A stretch of 64,000 bases of DNA from positions 7,817,970 to 7,881,969 of the forward strand of contig OX459110.1 in NCBI GenBank assembly GCA_949775045.1, given 5' to 3'. Shown piece after piece: positions 37,232-47,900 of the stretch. The translations under genes were made by a program, and so were the position numbers. The first letter of the stretch is position 1. Each line of letters opens with the position of its first letter. The notes below the pieces were generated by a model. It ran no database searches. It saw nothing but the letters and a program-made list of their open reading frames with translations, and was not told the DNA's origin. The stretch is from Metridium senile (Eukaryota; Cnidaria; Anthozoa; Actiniaria; Metridiidae).

Positions 37232-38742
37232 CATTTTGTTCATTTTGTTCATCTTGTTCTTCATGTTCTTGTTGTTCTCCTTCTAAGTTATTTGGTACCT
37301 TTTACCTTAAAGCTTTAACTTTTACCTCTTTTTTGAATTTGTTTCGAATGATGATTTTTATTGAATATTTTACCCCTATTTGTTTATAGGATCGAGTCAT
37401 TACGACTAAGGTTTCAGATGGTTAATGGTAAGAAAGAAAGTGGACTGATAGTTAGCTCTGGTAAAGATGCTATGATAAAATACTGGGACATTGAAGAGTA
37501 AGTTGTATTAATTATTATTATTATTCAATCAACATATGACTCTGTTTCAGATATTTGGTTAACATGCACGCCCACTAATAAATTGTTGATATTCTGCTAA
37601 AGTTTGGCCTTGCAAGTTAACACCTTTCTCGCTCTCATCACATACGCAGCCTCACAACTTCGTTCCCAGGGCCCTCTCCCTTCGCTTTAAAATTGCTTAT
37701 AGTCAAATAGTCATGAGTAGGGTCATTATAAAGATCAGCATCAACTTAGCCTCAAATACAAACAGTTTTTAGCCGCACTTTATAAAATACACCATTAATG
37801 GATTTAACGAAATACACCATTAATGGATTTTACGAAATACACCATTAATGGATTTTACGAAATACACCATTAATAGATTTTACGAAATACATTAATGGAT
37901 TTTACGAAATACACCATTAATAGATTTCACGAAATACACCATTAATGGATTTAACGAAATACACCATTAATGGATTTAACGAAATACACCATTAATGGAT
38001 TTAACGAAATACACCATTAATGGATTTAACGAAATACACCATTAATGGATTTTACGAAATACACCATTAATGGATTTTACGAAATACACCATTAATAGAT
38101 TTTACGAAATACATTAATGGATTTTACGAAATACACCATTAATAGATTTCACGAAATACACCATTAATGGATTCAACGAAATACACCATTAATGGATTTA
38201 ACGAAATACACCATTAATGGATTTTACGAAAATACACCATTAATGGATTTTACGAAATACACCATTAATGGATTTAACGAAATACACCATTAATGGATTT
38301 TACGAAATACACCATTAATGGATTTTACGAAATACACCATTAATGGATTTTACGAAATACACCATTAATGGATTTTACGAAATACACCATTAATGGATTT
38401 TACGAAATACACCATTAATGGATTTAACGAAATACGCGATTAATGGATTTAACGAAATACACCATTAATGGATTTTACGAAATACACCATTAATGGATTT
38501 AACGAAATACACCATTAATGTATTTAACGAAATACGCGATTAATGGATTTTTCAAAATACACCATTAATGGATTTTACGAAATACACTTTTAATGTATGT
38601 TTCTCGTTGCTATAACAGGAGTAGCTGTATTCAGACACTACGAGGAGTAAAAGACGTTGTTAACTGTATTCATTTTGACGATACAAGAATCATTAGTGCA
38701 TCCTTTGATGGCAAGATTAGAATATGGGACTTCAATAAATAG
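21943..38742 (+). CDS. F-box/WD40-repeat protein, 701 aa, 21 exons (probable SCF substrate receptor)
   Basis: Exons: 21943-22044, 23722-23787, 24519-24650, 26212-26256, 26839-26933, 27284-27544, 28138-28216, 28464-28569, 30698-30780, 31757-31855, 31981-32053, 32757-32874, 33164-33226, 33422-33473, 34181-34252, 34731-34844, 35945-36067, 36415-36513, 37000-37091, 37390-37497, 38619-38742. All junctions are GT-AG, phases agree and the total is 2,106 nt. A stop at 21904 precedes the ATG in frame. The F-box is at about residues 330-372 (LPDHLALRILSYLSPEELL, then KTWRRMSSRNELWLAKC). Seven WD40 repeats run from about 413 to the end, with GH...WD/WN signatures (SIKVWD, SIRVWN, TAKLWN, TVRIWD, VISLWN, MIKYWD, KIRIWD), enough for one propeller. 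F-box proteins of this plan recruit substrates to SKP1-CUL1 ubiquitin ligases. A helical segment before the F-box has a second version near residues 18-75. Orthology (FBXW7, BTRC or FBXW10-like) is not settled. Confidence 0.93.
23815..24335 (+). repeat. degenerate G-rich tandem repeat in intron 2
   Basis: Repeated phrases like GGTTGGTCAGTGTTTAA followed by G-runs (TTGGGGGAGGGG) recur about every 40-50 bp. The G-runs could form quadruplexes. Confidence 0.55.
25141..25213 (-). repeat. tRNA-derived SINE head in intron 3
   Basis: On the minus strand an A-box (TAGCTCAGCTGG, 25206-25195) and a B-box (GGTTCGAGACTC, 25162-25151) sit at tRNA-like spacing. The acceptor stem does not pair, so this is a tRNA-derived pol III promoter of a SINE, not a working tRNA gene. 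An A/T-rich tail lies at 25100-25135. Confidence 0.65.
25712..25815. repeat. intronic inverted repeat
   Basis: GTGTTTCATTAGGGTTTCCAAACAC pairs with its near inverse at the right. An inner pair AAGCACTCGG / CCTCGTGCTT extends the hairpin. Arms are about 24 bp. Confidence 0.7.
26540..26786. mobile_element. TA-type MITE in intron 4
   Basis: Left TACTGTGTGACTTGCCGTAC...GTAGTCACTTAC is mirrored by GTAAGTGACTAC...GGCGAGTCGCACAGTA on the right. Arms are near 90 bp including GATGAATTTTTGA. Noncoding. Confidence 0.8.
27606..27810. mobile_element. TA-flanked MITE in intron 6
   Basis: CAGTGCGGGCACTCCAACCG at the left and CGGTTGGAGTGTCCGCACTG at the right form inverted ends, with GGGACCACTT / AAGTGGTCCC continuing them. 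TA lies on each side. Confidence 0.85.
28674..30153 (+). repeat. 74-bp satellite array, 20 copies, in intron 8
   Basis: The unit contains ATGATGACCATGAGCCGAAC and GCCTACACGGGCTTGCCAG; the period is exactly 74 bp over 1,480 bp. Units are almost identical. Variants (GACC/GATC, GAGCC/GAGTC, TTTAA/TTCAA) define a block pattern that recurs about 9 units later. Short frames crossing unit borders are by-products of the period. It directly abuts a MITE at 30160. Confidence 0.97.
30160..30437. mobile_element. CACCTAATT-family MITE, copy 2 (intron 8)
   Basis: Full-length copy with CACCTAATTC...GAATTAGGTG ends and TA flanks. The inner pair CCGTTCAGCGA / TCGCTGAACGG is intact, as is the outer GGCGAACGCCGATTGG pair. 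Closest in layout to the copies at 35030 and 46089. Confidence 0.9.
31500..31590 (+). mobile_element. probable 3' tail of a non-LTR retrotransposon (intron 9)
   Basis: GAAATAAAGTGCTTT is followed by (ATT)n to about 31590. A polyadenylation-like phrase ending in a simple repeat is typical of many LINE 3' ends. No reverse transcriptase frame lies upstream. Confidence 0.4.
32155..32209. repeat. intronic inverted repeat
   Basis: GAATATTGGTGAATAATAACC pairs with GGTTATTATTCATCGATATTC with a 13-bp loop; weaker pairing continues outward. Confidence 0.7.
32612..32709. repeat. long hairpin in intron 11
   Basis: ACAATATTCGCGTCCGATCT...ATCCGAT...ACAACGG is mirrored by its near-perfect inverse ending GCGAATATTGTA. 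Arms are about 40 bp around a TCGTCTTCGA loop. The end lies about 45 bp before the exon 12 acceptor. Confidence 0.85.
33762..33856 (+). repeat. direct duplication of about 48 bp in intron 14
   Basis: TTTTTAATAGTAAGTTTTAC...AAAAAATACATA appears twice in tandem. Confidence 0.8.
34340..34500 (+). repeat. TTTG/TCTG microsatellite in intron 15
   Basis: Imperfect TTTG, TCTG and TTGTCTG units over about 160 bp. Confidence 0.85.
34870..35020. mobile_element. degenerate MITE with CACCTAATT left end
   Basis: The left end CACCTAATTGCAAAAAA follows TA. The body holds AATAACAAAAGAAAGAATTCAG, which recurs at 41848 in intron 1 of gene A together with TCCTTTTCCACTAAA...CAGGACAACG. No right end is seen before the next MITE at 35030. 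Confidence 0.5.
35030..35312. mobile_element. CACCTAATT-family MITE, copy 3 (intron 16)
   Basis: Ends CACCTAATTC and GAATTAGGTG with TA flanks; the outer arms GACGGGGCGAACGG and CCGTTCGCCCCGTC are intact. Part of the central loop found in copies 2 and 4 is missing. Confidence 0.88.
35480..35885 (+). repeat. degenerate TGAC tandem repeat in intron 16
   Basis: Runs of GACTGACTGACT are mixed with TGATCGAATGTTTGACTGAC units recurring at about 35625, 35657, 35823 and 35862, so a longer unit is superimposed on the tetranucleotide. Confidence 0.85.
36100..36295 (+). repeat. TTTA microsatellite in intron 17
   Basis: The core 36190-36276 is a clean TTTA run; the flanks are imperfect. Confidence 0.9.
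36641..36864. mobile_element. MITE in intron 18
   Basis: ATAGACCTTTTCACGGTTC...TAATATATTCTTTACA at the left is mirrored at the right, ending GTGAAATGGTCTAT. Arms are about 75 bp with some mismatches. Confidence 0.8.
37196..37231 (+). repeat. TTG microsatellite in intron 19
   Basis: Twelve TTG units, followed by TTCATTTTG-type repeats. Confidence 0.85.
37785..38597 (+). repeat. 25-bp minisatellite, about 32 copies, in intron 20
   Basis: The unit is ACACCATTAATGGATTT(A/T)ACGAAAT. A few units are shortened (the CACC is lost, about 37889 and 38111) or changed (CGCGATTAATGG). A marked group of variant units recurs 222 bp later. The array ends about 20 bp before the last exon's acceptor region. 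Confidence 0.95.
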
Positions 38743-38900
38743 ATAACCTAAACTAGTAGAGTAATATAACAGTCCGATAAGTCCCAACTCCAACAGATCC
38801 AGTATTCCAGATTTTGCGTAGCTCCGAGTATTACTGTTTTCAAAGAAAAATGTATATTTATGTGAAATGAAATGTTGTATAAAGCGTGTCAAACACGTGA

Positions 38901-38914
38901 AATAAAAAATAAAT
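38901..38914 (+). terminator. polyadenylation signals of the F-box/WD40 gene
   Basis: AATAAA at 38901-38906 and a second at 38909-38914, about 160 bp after the stop codon, followed by a GT-rich stretch. Confidence 0.65.
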
Positions 38915-38988
38915 GTTGTGAAAAGTAATTGTTTCCGATTTTGACTGTTGACTTTCCTTTCGCCTTCGAGCGCAACTTAAATAGTAGC

Positions 38989-39038
38989 CTGAATAAACAG
39001 ACCCTTATAAGAGCGCTAATAAGGGTCTGTTTATTCAG
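38989..39038. repeat. perfect hairpin between genes
   Basis: CTGAATAAACAGACCCTTAT pairs with ATAAGGGTCTGTTTATTCAG around a short GAGCGCTA-containing loop. It lies just after the gene end and may be a small foldback element. Confidence 0.8.
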
Positions 39039-39059
39039 AAACTGAATATTGAGCTTTAA

Positions 39060-40484
39060 CAGCCTGACTTAGGGAATGGTTTTACACAACCACGTGAAAA
39101 GCAAAGGTGGGTATGTGGACCGTCTCCTGTTCTATCTTTGCCGTTCTGGCAATATAATCAAGAAGGGACTTTTCTGTGTACATTCTGAATTTATAGTTAT
39201 TTTGAAGCATTTAACATGGGGCTATCCAGCGAATCCGAACGAAGTTTTTTTTTTTTTGTTGACTTTTTTTAAAGTGTTATGAATAGCCTGCAGAACATGC
39301 GTTCTTGTCAAGTTTTGGGGAAAATCGTCTTTTGGGCCGGGGTTCATGTGCTATTTAGGTACCCTGGGGCTCTCCATTTCTCACTCGTTGTAACACAGGA
39401 ATCCCAAAACCCGATTGTATCACAGAAATGGACTATAACGCCTGTTTTGCTAGTCACATCTAACCATCATCCTGAGAAACTAGAGCTCAAGACGTACAAC
39501 ACTCGGTCAACAGAGTCCTTAACTACTAAAAGCGACCAAAAATTGTAAGCCACGCTCCTATTCAACATTTGTTGACTAGTAAATTATATTCACTTCTCGA
39601 TATTTATCGATGTTACAATAAACGACTGGAGTTGTAAATCTTATAATTTTAACAGCTCTAGCCCTCTAGCATTCCACTTGGTTCATTGACAATGTGGGCA
39701 GTTTTATCGGAAACCTTCCGTTCTTCCTCCCCCTCTCCTTCCGTCCGCCTTTGCCAATTTCCATCTGTCCACCTACACATATAATACCGTCTCATGCCTG
39801 TTCTGATTGATACCATGTCCTAACTACAGTCTATGTTTCTTCAGTCACTTCGATGAAAAGGCTCTCATTGTTTTAATGCAACTATGTTTACTAATTTTCT
39901 TTTCGAGTTTCACACAAACGGTAGTGTTATTTGAGACTTTGTTATAGCTGGGAGGGGCTGGTGTAGGGTCTTTTAAAGACTCATGATGAATTACTAGCAT
40001 GCTTTGCGATGTTTATTTGGATTTGAATTTTATAAACCATCCAAAGTTTGTCGTATTACGAAAAACAAATAAGACATAACACTAAACGATTTAGTAAATG
40101 AGTAAATACGCTTTTCACGTCGTGATATCAAAATGTCTGAAATGAGCGATTTTCATAGCCCACGTAATTCACGCTTTCTCCCAGTATATGCTGGTAAAGG
40201 ACATTGGATCCAGCTTTAAAACGGCCCCTTTCCCAAATTATTAAGCCCAAATATCCCCGTATATCTCTAACGTCTCGACCCTAAATCTGTAAATTTAATT
40301 CCGTATTTGCATGCATATACGCACGACCTTTTGAGAACAGACCAACACTGAACAAGCTTGACGGGCATGAAAGATGGATAAAAAGCACCTTAAGTGTCTA
40401 TTTGAATTTATTTTTCCAGTGGCACGCTCCAAGACGTGAGATATGATGTAATAAAATATATCTTTATTGTTCTGGATATAACCC
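39060..40484. other. intergenic DNA between the F-box/WD40 gene and gene A
   Basis: No gene is supported. A frame at 39279-39548 has no recognisable domain or regulatory context. Confidence 0.4.
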
Positions 40485-40690
40485 GTAAAAACAAGCTATT
40501 GGATGTCACAGTTGACCTTGATACATTAAGTGGTAACATGAGCAGTTACACCCTGGGTATAATCCATACATATTGACGTCAAATACCAGCGTACCTCGTA
40601 CGATACTCTACTTTAAATACTGCGGTGCGTTATTTGTATATGTTAAACTCTTTATAGAGCAGAGAACTGTGCATTGACTAAGGGAATCTG
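40485..40690 (+). promoter_or_regulatory. promoter and noncoding first exon of gene A
   Basis: This block resembles 50340-50498: both contain ACAAGCTATTG(G/A)ATGTCACA, then ATTAAGT(G/A)GTAACATGAGC, then an AT-rich TATA-like stretch, and both end AATCTG|GTGAGTA. The donor after 40690 would splice a 5' UTR exon to the acceptor at 41967, two bases before the start codon. The transcription start is not determined. Confidence 0.6.
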
Positions 40691-41844
40691 GTGAGTAGAC
40701 AAACCCTTTTCTCAAAATAGTTATGTGTACTTTTATCGACACTGATTATCGATGATATAAAGAGACCCTAATTATACACCAATAGAGTTATGTAGTTTTT
40801 GGTATTTATACCATGACAATCAATCTTTAAAAGTAGTACTGTGTATGTATACTTGTGTATATACGGCAGTTGTAATTGATGTTTCTATATTCGTTTTCAC
40901 CATGTGAAGCCACTGATATATCCAGGCCATTGAGCTTGAAAGAAAACTCTTCGAAGTAGCAGAGTTTATTTATCTCCCAAGCAGATCTTTTAAATGCCCA
41001 TTTTGTAATCGATCTAATACATGCACATTTACTGTAAATTAAGTCATATTCATTATTTGAGAGAGTAGTTTTCATTTTACCCTGAAACATTCTTTAGTGT
41101 ATCACTTTTTAGTACGTACACTCTAATTTCATTGTGTTCTTTTGTTGTTATTTGACTATTGCTCTTTAACTAATACACTTTGTTACAAGGGTTAATGAAA
41201 ACCACTCTATAATACAAAACAATAAATACCCACAGGATGTAGTCTATAAACTCTAGTAAGTGTCATATCAATGCTTTGAAGACATGAAGAGATATAGTTG
41301 TTTACGTGAAACAGATTAACGGTTTTGATTTAAGATGGCTTTTGAGATCTGATCAATTTTCATAGTTTAATACAAAAGGTAATACAGAAGCTCGACCATT
41401 CTTATGATAATTTTCTGTTCATAATTATCAAGTTGATTACAAGCGACGTGTGTTGCTTACAAACATGTCAAACATGCAAACAAACAAACAAACAAACAAA
41501 CAAGCAAGCAATCCAAAATAAATAAATAATCGAGCAAGTTAAGAATCCTCCTTCCCCCATAAAAAAACTAATGGTATGTTCTCAGAAGATTCTAGATCCT
41601 TGAACTCCTTGTTAATTCTCGGGACGTGACGAGGCATGTTACAGGCAATGCGCCAAAAAGGCAATAAATGTTAAGGAAACTTGCCAAAGATAATCCCATT
41701 CACCAGAAAGTGGAATCAAGACTTAGAGATAAACTTGTGAGAATATTTCAACAAGTTTGAGTTGTTATTACGTGCGTTAAGTTACACCTAGTAATTGCAA
41801 GAATGTTGTCACAGGAAAAAAAGAACTTCAGTAATTTAATAAGT

Positions 41845-41940
41845 CGAATAACAAAAGAAAGAATTCAGCTTTAGTGATCTTCTCTTTTCTTTTTATTCCT
41901 TTTCCACTAAATTACAAAAGTCAGGACAACGTTCTTATAT
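41845..41940 (+). repeat. repeat shared with 34938-35018
   Basis: GAATAACAAAAGAAAGAATT...TTTAGTGAT...CCACTAAA(T/G)TACAAAAGTCAGG matches the degenerate MITE in the F-box/WD40 gene. It lies in gene A's first intron, close to the acceptor. Confidence 0.7.
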
Positions 41941-41969
41941 TTACATATATATATTTTGCCTTTGCAGCA

Positions 41970-44900
41970 ATGGGTAAGACAACAAGCTTTGTATTGGGTT
42001 TGTTTGTGTTGGTGGTGCTGGCGGAAGCTCATCTCGCCAGTCTTGACTTAGGGGGTATGTGGCCTGGTGGCGCTGACAGAAATCATGGTGACGGTGGCTT
42101 TACTGGAAGTGGTGAGATGTCAGGTGATGGTGACCATGGTAACGGCTTAACCGGTGGAAGTGGTGTAGTGCCTGGTGATGGTGATCTAGGAATTGGTGGG
42201 ATGTCAGGTGATGGTAACCATGGTAACGGTTATACCGATGGAAGTGGTGTAGTGCCTGGTGATGGTGATCTAGGAAATGGTGAGATGCCAGGTGATGGTA
42301 ACCATGGTAACAACTTTACAAGTGGTATGGGCAGTCATGGTGATGGTGATCATGGTGACGGGTATACCGGTGAAAGTGGACATCAGTCTGGTGATGGTGA
42401 TCTAGGAAGTGGTGGGATGTCAGGTGATAGTGACCATGGTAACGGGTTTGGTAGTGAAGGTGATGGCGACTTGGACGGCATGCACGCCGTTGGTGGTCTT
42501 ATTGGCATGTCCGGTGGTAACCATGGAAACGGCCCCCATAGTGACGAGTTTTTGCAAATACCAGATGAATTTGATGATGATGATCATAATGATCATGATC
42601 ATGATCATGATCATGATCATGATCTTGATGATGATGAAGACGATGACGATTTTGATAGTGACTTTGGGCAGCCTCCTCGTCAGAAGAAAAGAAAGAGAAA
42701 ACAATCAAGTAAGTTTTCGTGACGTTAACCTAACAATCAACCTATTATACAGACATCATAGAAATGACTCTCGATAACCAAGATGGATCGGCGGCATGCA
42801 TTATTCTTCACTCGTCATTATTTCTGATTCTTATGCATCAATTTTAGTCAAATTTACGAATCAATCACGCACTAAATTTTGTAATTTAAATCGCGCATTT
42901 ATTCATCTTTATTTAAGCTCAAATCGTACGTCACGTGAAACCACTAAGCAACATATCAGACTCATACAGAGTAGAAATGTTCGTTCGTTGGCGTCTGTTC
43001 AAATGTCTGATAAACCTGATGTATGCATGGTTTTTAGTTGAGCAACGTACTATTTCCAGTCGAGTTGCTTTGGATGCATGCATGGATGTGTTCAATTATA
43101 TTTGATTTCCGACCAACCTGTCGCTTTTGCAGTGTGTAACTGCGGATACACCGATTTACTCGACAGACATTTGATAGCCATTACGCCTGAGAAAACAGAC
43201 GTTCATTTGCGTGTCTGTTTTCTAAGGCTAACTAACTACCTTGTTTAAGTTCAATTTGTCTGTTGAAGGCAAGGTCGTAGGTTGAGGACCATAGGTTTAT
43301 TAGTATATTTGCATTTTTGCATTTTTACGCGTTTATCCTTTTAAAATAAAGTCGTTATTACAACTTTGGCTAGGTCATTACAAGAAGAACACATTAAATA
43401 CAAGACCAGTATAAATTAAGTTTATAAAGCTGTTTTTAAGAGTAGTCTTATTTATCAATGATAACAACAATGGTCATGTTTCATAATTGCAGAGTGTGGC
43501 GATGGATGCGCCAAGTGTGGATTCTTTGGTTTTTGTAGACGATGCAATAATGGATACACCAAGACTCCCTTCATGAAATGCCTTAAAAAAGCTAAGAAAT
43601 GTAAATAAAACAAATATTCAGCCCTTACCATAGAAAGAAACGTATTATCTCGTCCTTCTCCTTCTCCTTCTCCTTCTCCTTCTCCTTCTCCTTCTCCTTC
43701 TCCTTCTCCTTCTCCTTCTCCTTCTCCTTCTCCTTCTCCTTCTCCTTCTCCTTCTCCTTCTCCTTCTCCTTCTCCTTCTCCTTCTCCTTCTCCTTCTCCT
43801 TCTCCTTCTCCTTCTCCTTCTCCTTCTCCTTCTCCTTCTCCTTCTCCTTCTCCTTCTCCTTCTCCTTCTCCTTCTCCTTCTCCTTCTCCTTCTCCTTCTC
43901 CTTCTCCTTCTCCTTCTCCTTCTCCTTCTCCTTCTCCTTCTCCTTCTCCTTCTCCTTCTCCTTCTCCTTCTCCTTCTCCTTCTCCTTCTCCTTCTCCTTC
44001 TCCTTCTCCTTCTCCTTCTCCTTCTCCTTCTCCTTCTCCTTCTCCTTCTCCTTCTCCTTCTCCTTCTCCTTCTCCTTCTCCTTCTCCTTCTCCTTCTCCT
44101 TCTCCTTCTCCTTCTCCTTCTCCTTCTCCTTCTCCTTCTCCTTCTCCTTCTCCTTCTCCTTCTCCTTCTCCTTCTCCTTCTCCTTCTCCTTCTCCTTCTC
44201 CTTCTCCTTCTCCTTCTCCTTCTCCTTCTCCTTCTCCTTCTCCTTCTCCTTCTCCTTCTCCTTCTCCTTCTCCTTCTCCTTCTCCTTCTCCTTCTCCTTC
44301 TCCTTCTCCTTCTCCTTCTCCTTCTCCTTCTCCTTCTCCTTCTCCTTCTCCTTCTCCTTCTCCTTCTCCTTCTCCTTCTCCTTCTCCTTCTCCTTCTCCT
44401 TCTCCTTCTCCTTCTCCTTCTCCTTCTCCTTCTCCTTCTCCTTCTCCTTCTCCTTCTCCTTCTCCTTCTCATTCTCCTTCTCCTTCTCCTTCTCCTTCTC
44501 CTTCTCCTTCTCATTCTCCTTCTCCTAACTCGTCATAGCTAGTTTTTGAATGTACATCTGGTACATATTGATGTTATTGCCACTTTTGTAACTTGTAGTG
44601 TTTTTTCTTCTCTTTTTGATCGCCAACTGTATTACCAATCGATTCTTTATTTAATATACTAGTAGTTGCTCAGCTCGACTAGTTTTTTTTAGCTATTCTG
44701 AGAATCTTTTACCATAATCTGATTCCTTAAATTGTAATTGTATAATTATTCTTGATATTGCTGGTAATTAAGTTGTTCTCCTTCTCCTTCTCCTTCTATA
44801 ATTAATACAACATTTAATAGAAATGAGCTACGCATATTTACGACATTTTTCATTACTGTAGCTTGCAGATTACCTCATTGTCAAAAATGCCCTGGAGCAT

Positions 44901-47900
44901 CTATCTTGTTTGGTTCATGCAAAAAGTGCGACAAAGGATGGTTCAAATTCAAAGGACAGTTTTCGTTTGAAGCAAAATGCGTTAAGAAATGTCCTCGTGG
45001 GTATTTGAGCAAAACTGGCAAGAGTGGAGCCTTTTGCGGAAAGATTGTGCGAAGTATGTCTTGATTTGTGAATTTGATTCCTATGGTGAATGACAATATT
45101 GCCGTTGATAGTTGCTACTGATGATGAGAGTCATAGAAATAATTTTAGATATACAAATAGTTTCTGTTTTGTTGCCGATCGTGATAATTGCAATTGGGAA
45201 TGTCAATCATTTGTTGTCGTTATGGCAGATATGTTAATTGGTAAATAGAATAGTAATAACGTTAATTATGATGATAATAGTAATGTTGATCATAATGTTA
45301 GTATAGGGATTGCAATGATGACAATACTATCGAATGTTAATGATGATTGTTATTGAGATGACAATAATGACAAAAAAATTATATATGATAATCATGATGA
45401 TGGATAGAGACTTATATTGTGTAATTATAAGTTTACGTACTTGTATAACTGGGGGATTGTTCTAAGAATCATTGCTCTAGGCTATATGGTGTTTCTTGTT
45501 GACAGGCACCACTGTCATGGGCTTTCTGTTTAGGAAAGATGGGAGAGGGAGACGAACAGGAGGAAAAGAATTTGCTTACGGAGAAGGCTGTTTGAGAGGC
45601 AGGATGAAAATAAGGCGACTTGCTATTCTTCTTGAATGCCTATCCACAATGCAACAAAATAATTCCACTTGGTCGCCATTGTTCTATTTAGTGTTTTGTA
45701 AATATGTGCAAAATGTACATGTCAGCTGAACTATTTATATTTTTAGGATGCCCTCTTATTCGTGGTTGTGGGGAATGCCGAGGACGACGAACCTGCACTA
45801 GGTGTATCAATAAACTTTATGTTCTGAATGGATGGATGGGTAGCTCTAGATGCGTAAGAAGGTGTCCTAGAGGTTATGAAAGTGTTATCAAGAATGGAAC
45901 AAGAGTTTGTCAACTAGAAGGTTAGTTTGAACGTCCTCACAATACTCAACTTTTATGTTATCTAGCACCGCTGTATAATTTGACAAAGCCGCATTTGCAT
46001 AGGGATAATCTCGATTCTGAGTAAATCCAAATGTGTTTTATATTGTTTAGCTGTAATATGTTCCCGTGCTTGGCTTGGAATGTGTATACACCTAATTCAA
46101 AAAAGGTTGACGGGGCGAACGGCGATTGGTGATTATCGATTGCACGACCGAAAGGGACTGTGGGTAATACCAATTTCTTCTTATCCCAGTCTAAATTACC
46201 CAACCACCGTTCAACGATGACCTTAGATGGGTGTCTGGAAGGTTTCGCTGAACGGTGGAGGCATTGTTTGGGTAATTTAGAAACGAATAAGAAGGAATTC
46301 GTAATACCCATAGTTCCTTTCGGTCGTGCAATCACCAATCGCCAATCACCGTTCGCCCCGATAACCTTTTTGGAATTAGGTGTATATTTTTACAGCATAT
46401 CGAGGCTTAGTCGTTGGGCATGCGCCTTTTGTCAAAACATATAGTGGTACTAAATAGCGTGAATTAAACTTGAGTATTGTGTGGATTAGTTTGGTGGACC
46501 CCATTTGCTCCTGGTCTTACACGGCAAGTTTCCGCCCCTCACTCATACATTAAAATAGAAAACATATTAACCCAGAGCAATCTTCAATCTTAATTGGATT
46601 CGCATCTACATTTTCTTTTTCAGAGGGTTGCAAGGACAAATTATGTTCTTTCTGTAAAAAAGGTTGGGTTCAAATCATGGCAAGTTTCAAAGGCCGCAAG
46701 TGTTACAAGCAGTGCCCCAGTGGTTTCTATCAAACAGACAGCAGTTCGTGCCTTAGTAAGTAAATACAGTCGTGCCTTAGTAAGTAAATACAGTCGTGCC
46801 CTAGTAAGTGGATACAGCTCGTATTAAAAACTGAATAACTTAAATTGCGCAAAATATATACATGAAATGAACGGATTTGCATAACAATAATAATGTATAA
46901 TGATTTTAAAAAATATAACGCTAATATAACACATACTCTAACTTAAATATATAAATAAGTCTTACAAGAGTAATAGAAAAATACATAAACCGTCATACCG
47001 AAATCCAATTAATGTTTTAGCTTTTGCTAAACTGGTTTTCTATCGTTAAGTGAAGTTTATCATTATTTATTATTATTATCGAATTAAATACGAAAAATAC
47101 AATATGACACACAATATTACCTTTCATAATACCTTTACCGTAATGTATTTGAATAACCATTATGTGACTGCCAACACGACGCAGTCATCGTCTACCCAAA
47201 CACGCTGCCTAGTGTCCATGCGTCCAACTAGACTCATACCAATTACTATATATTTGTTTTCAATATAGAATGTGAAAGAGGATGCAAGACATGTGCTGCA
47301 ATGGGCGAATGTAAAGCATGTGCAGGCAAGTTTGCGCTTCTTAATGATACTGCACCCGGAGCCACAATGCACACAACTACCTGTCTCCGTCGATGCCCAC
47401 ATGGTTACAAGAAGAAGTTTGTCAGAGGAGAAGGTTTTCTGTGTCAGCAAGGTAAGCAGTTTTGCATAGCATCCAACTAAAAATGAAGGGATAGAAAACA
47501 CGCGCGCATGCTCCTGCCTCCCCTCACCCCTCTCTCGTCAAGTTCTGTCAATCCCTGCGTGCTTTATAACTACATACAGCAAAGAAAGCAAGTTTTCATT
47601 TTCTTTTATAAAATACAATTGCAAATTGACACTATTGACAAACATGCAAAACGCGCGTGCTGTGAGCTCTCATAAAGCTCCCGCCTCAGCCAATCACAAT
47701 GGGTGAATACTTAATAGTTATTTTATAATTCATGTTATTCTTAACTCCATCAATTTCTCTCTAGTAATTACATTGTAAACCATGTCCAATAAAATTGTTA
47801 ATTATAATATTCAAGGTTATTTTGTAGGGTTTTTTTTAATTTAGTCATACTAAAACTTAAAACAAAAGTTTCTTTTTTCTTACATTTATGTATTTGTTTA

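Noticed and set aside
37785..38597. CRISPR-like array
   Set aside because: Units of 25 bp are directly adjacent without unique spacers, and the setting is a spliced animal gene.
39279..39548. 89-codon plus-strand frame
   Set aside because: No domain, signal or splice context; composition looks like random sequence.
41874..41969. Upstream extension of gene A's first coding exon
   Set aside because: The frame stays open but runs into a repeat also found at 34938; the acceptor at 41967 and the signal peptide from the ATG at 41970 fit better.
43645..44514. 289-codon minus-strand frame of almost pure Arg
   Set aside because: It is only the reading of the AGGAGA hexanucleotide array; no start context, no other residues and no domain.
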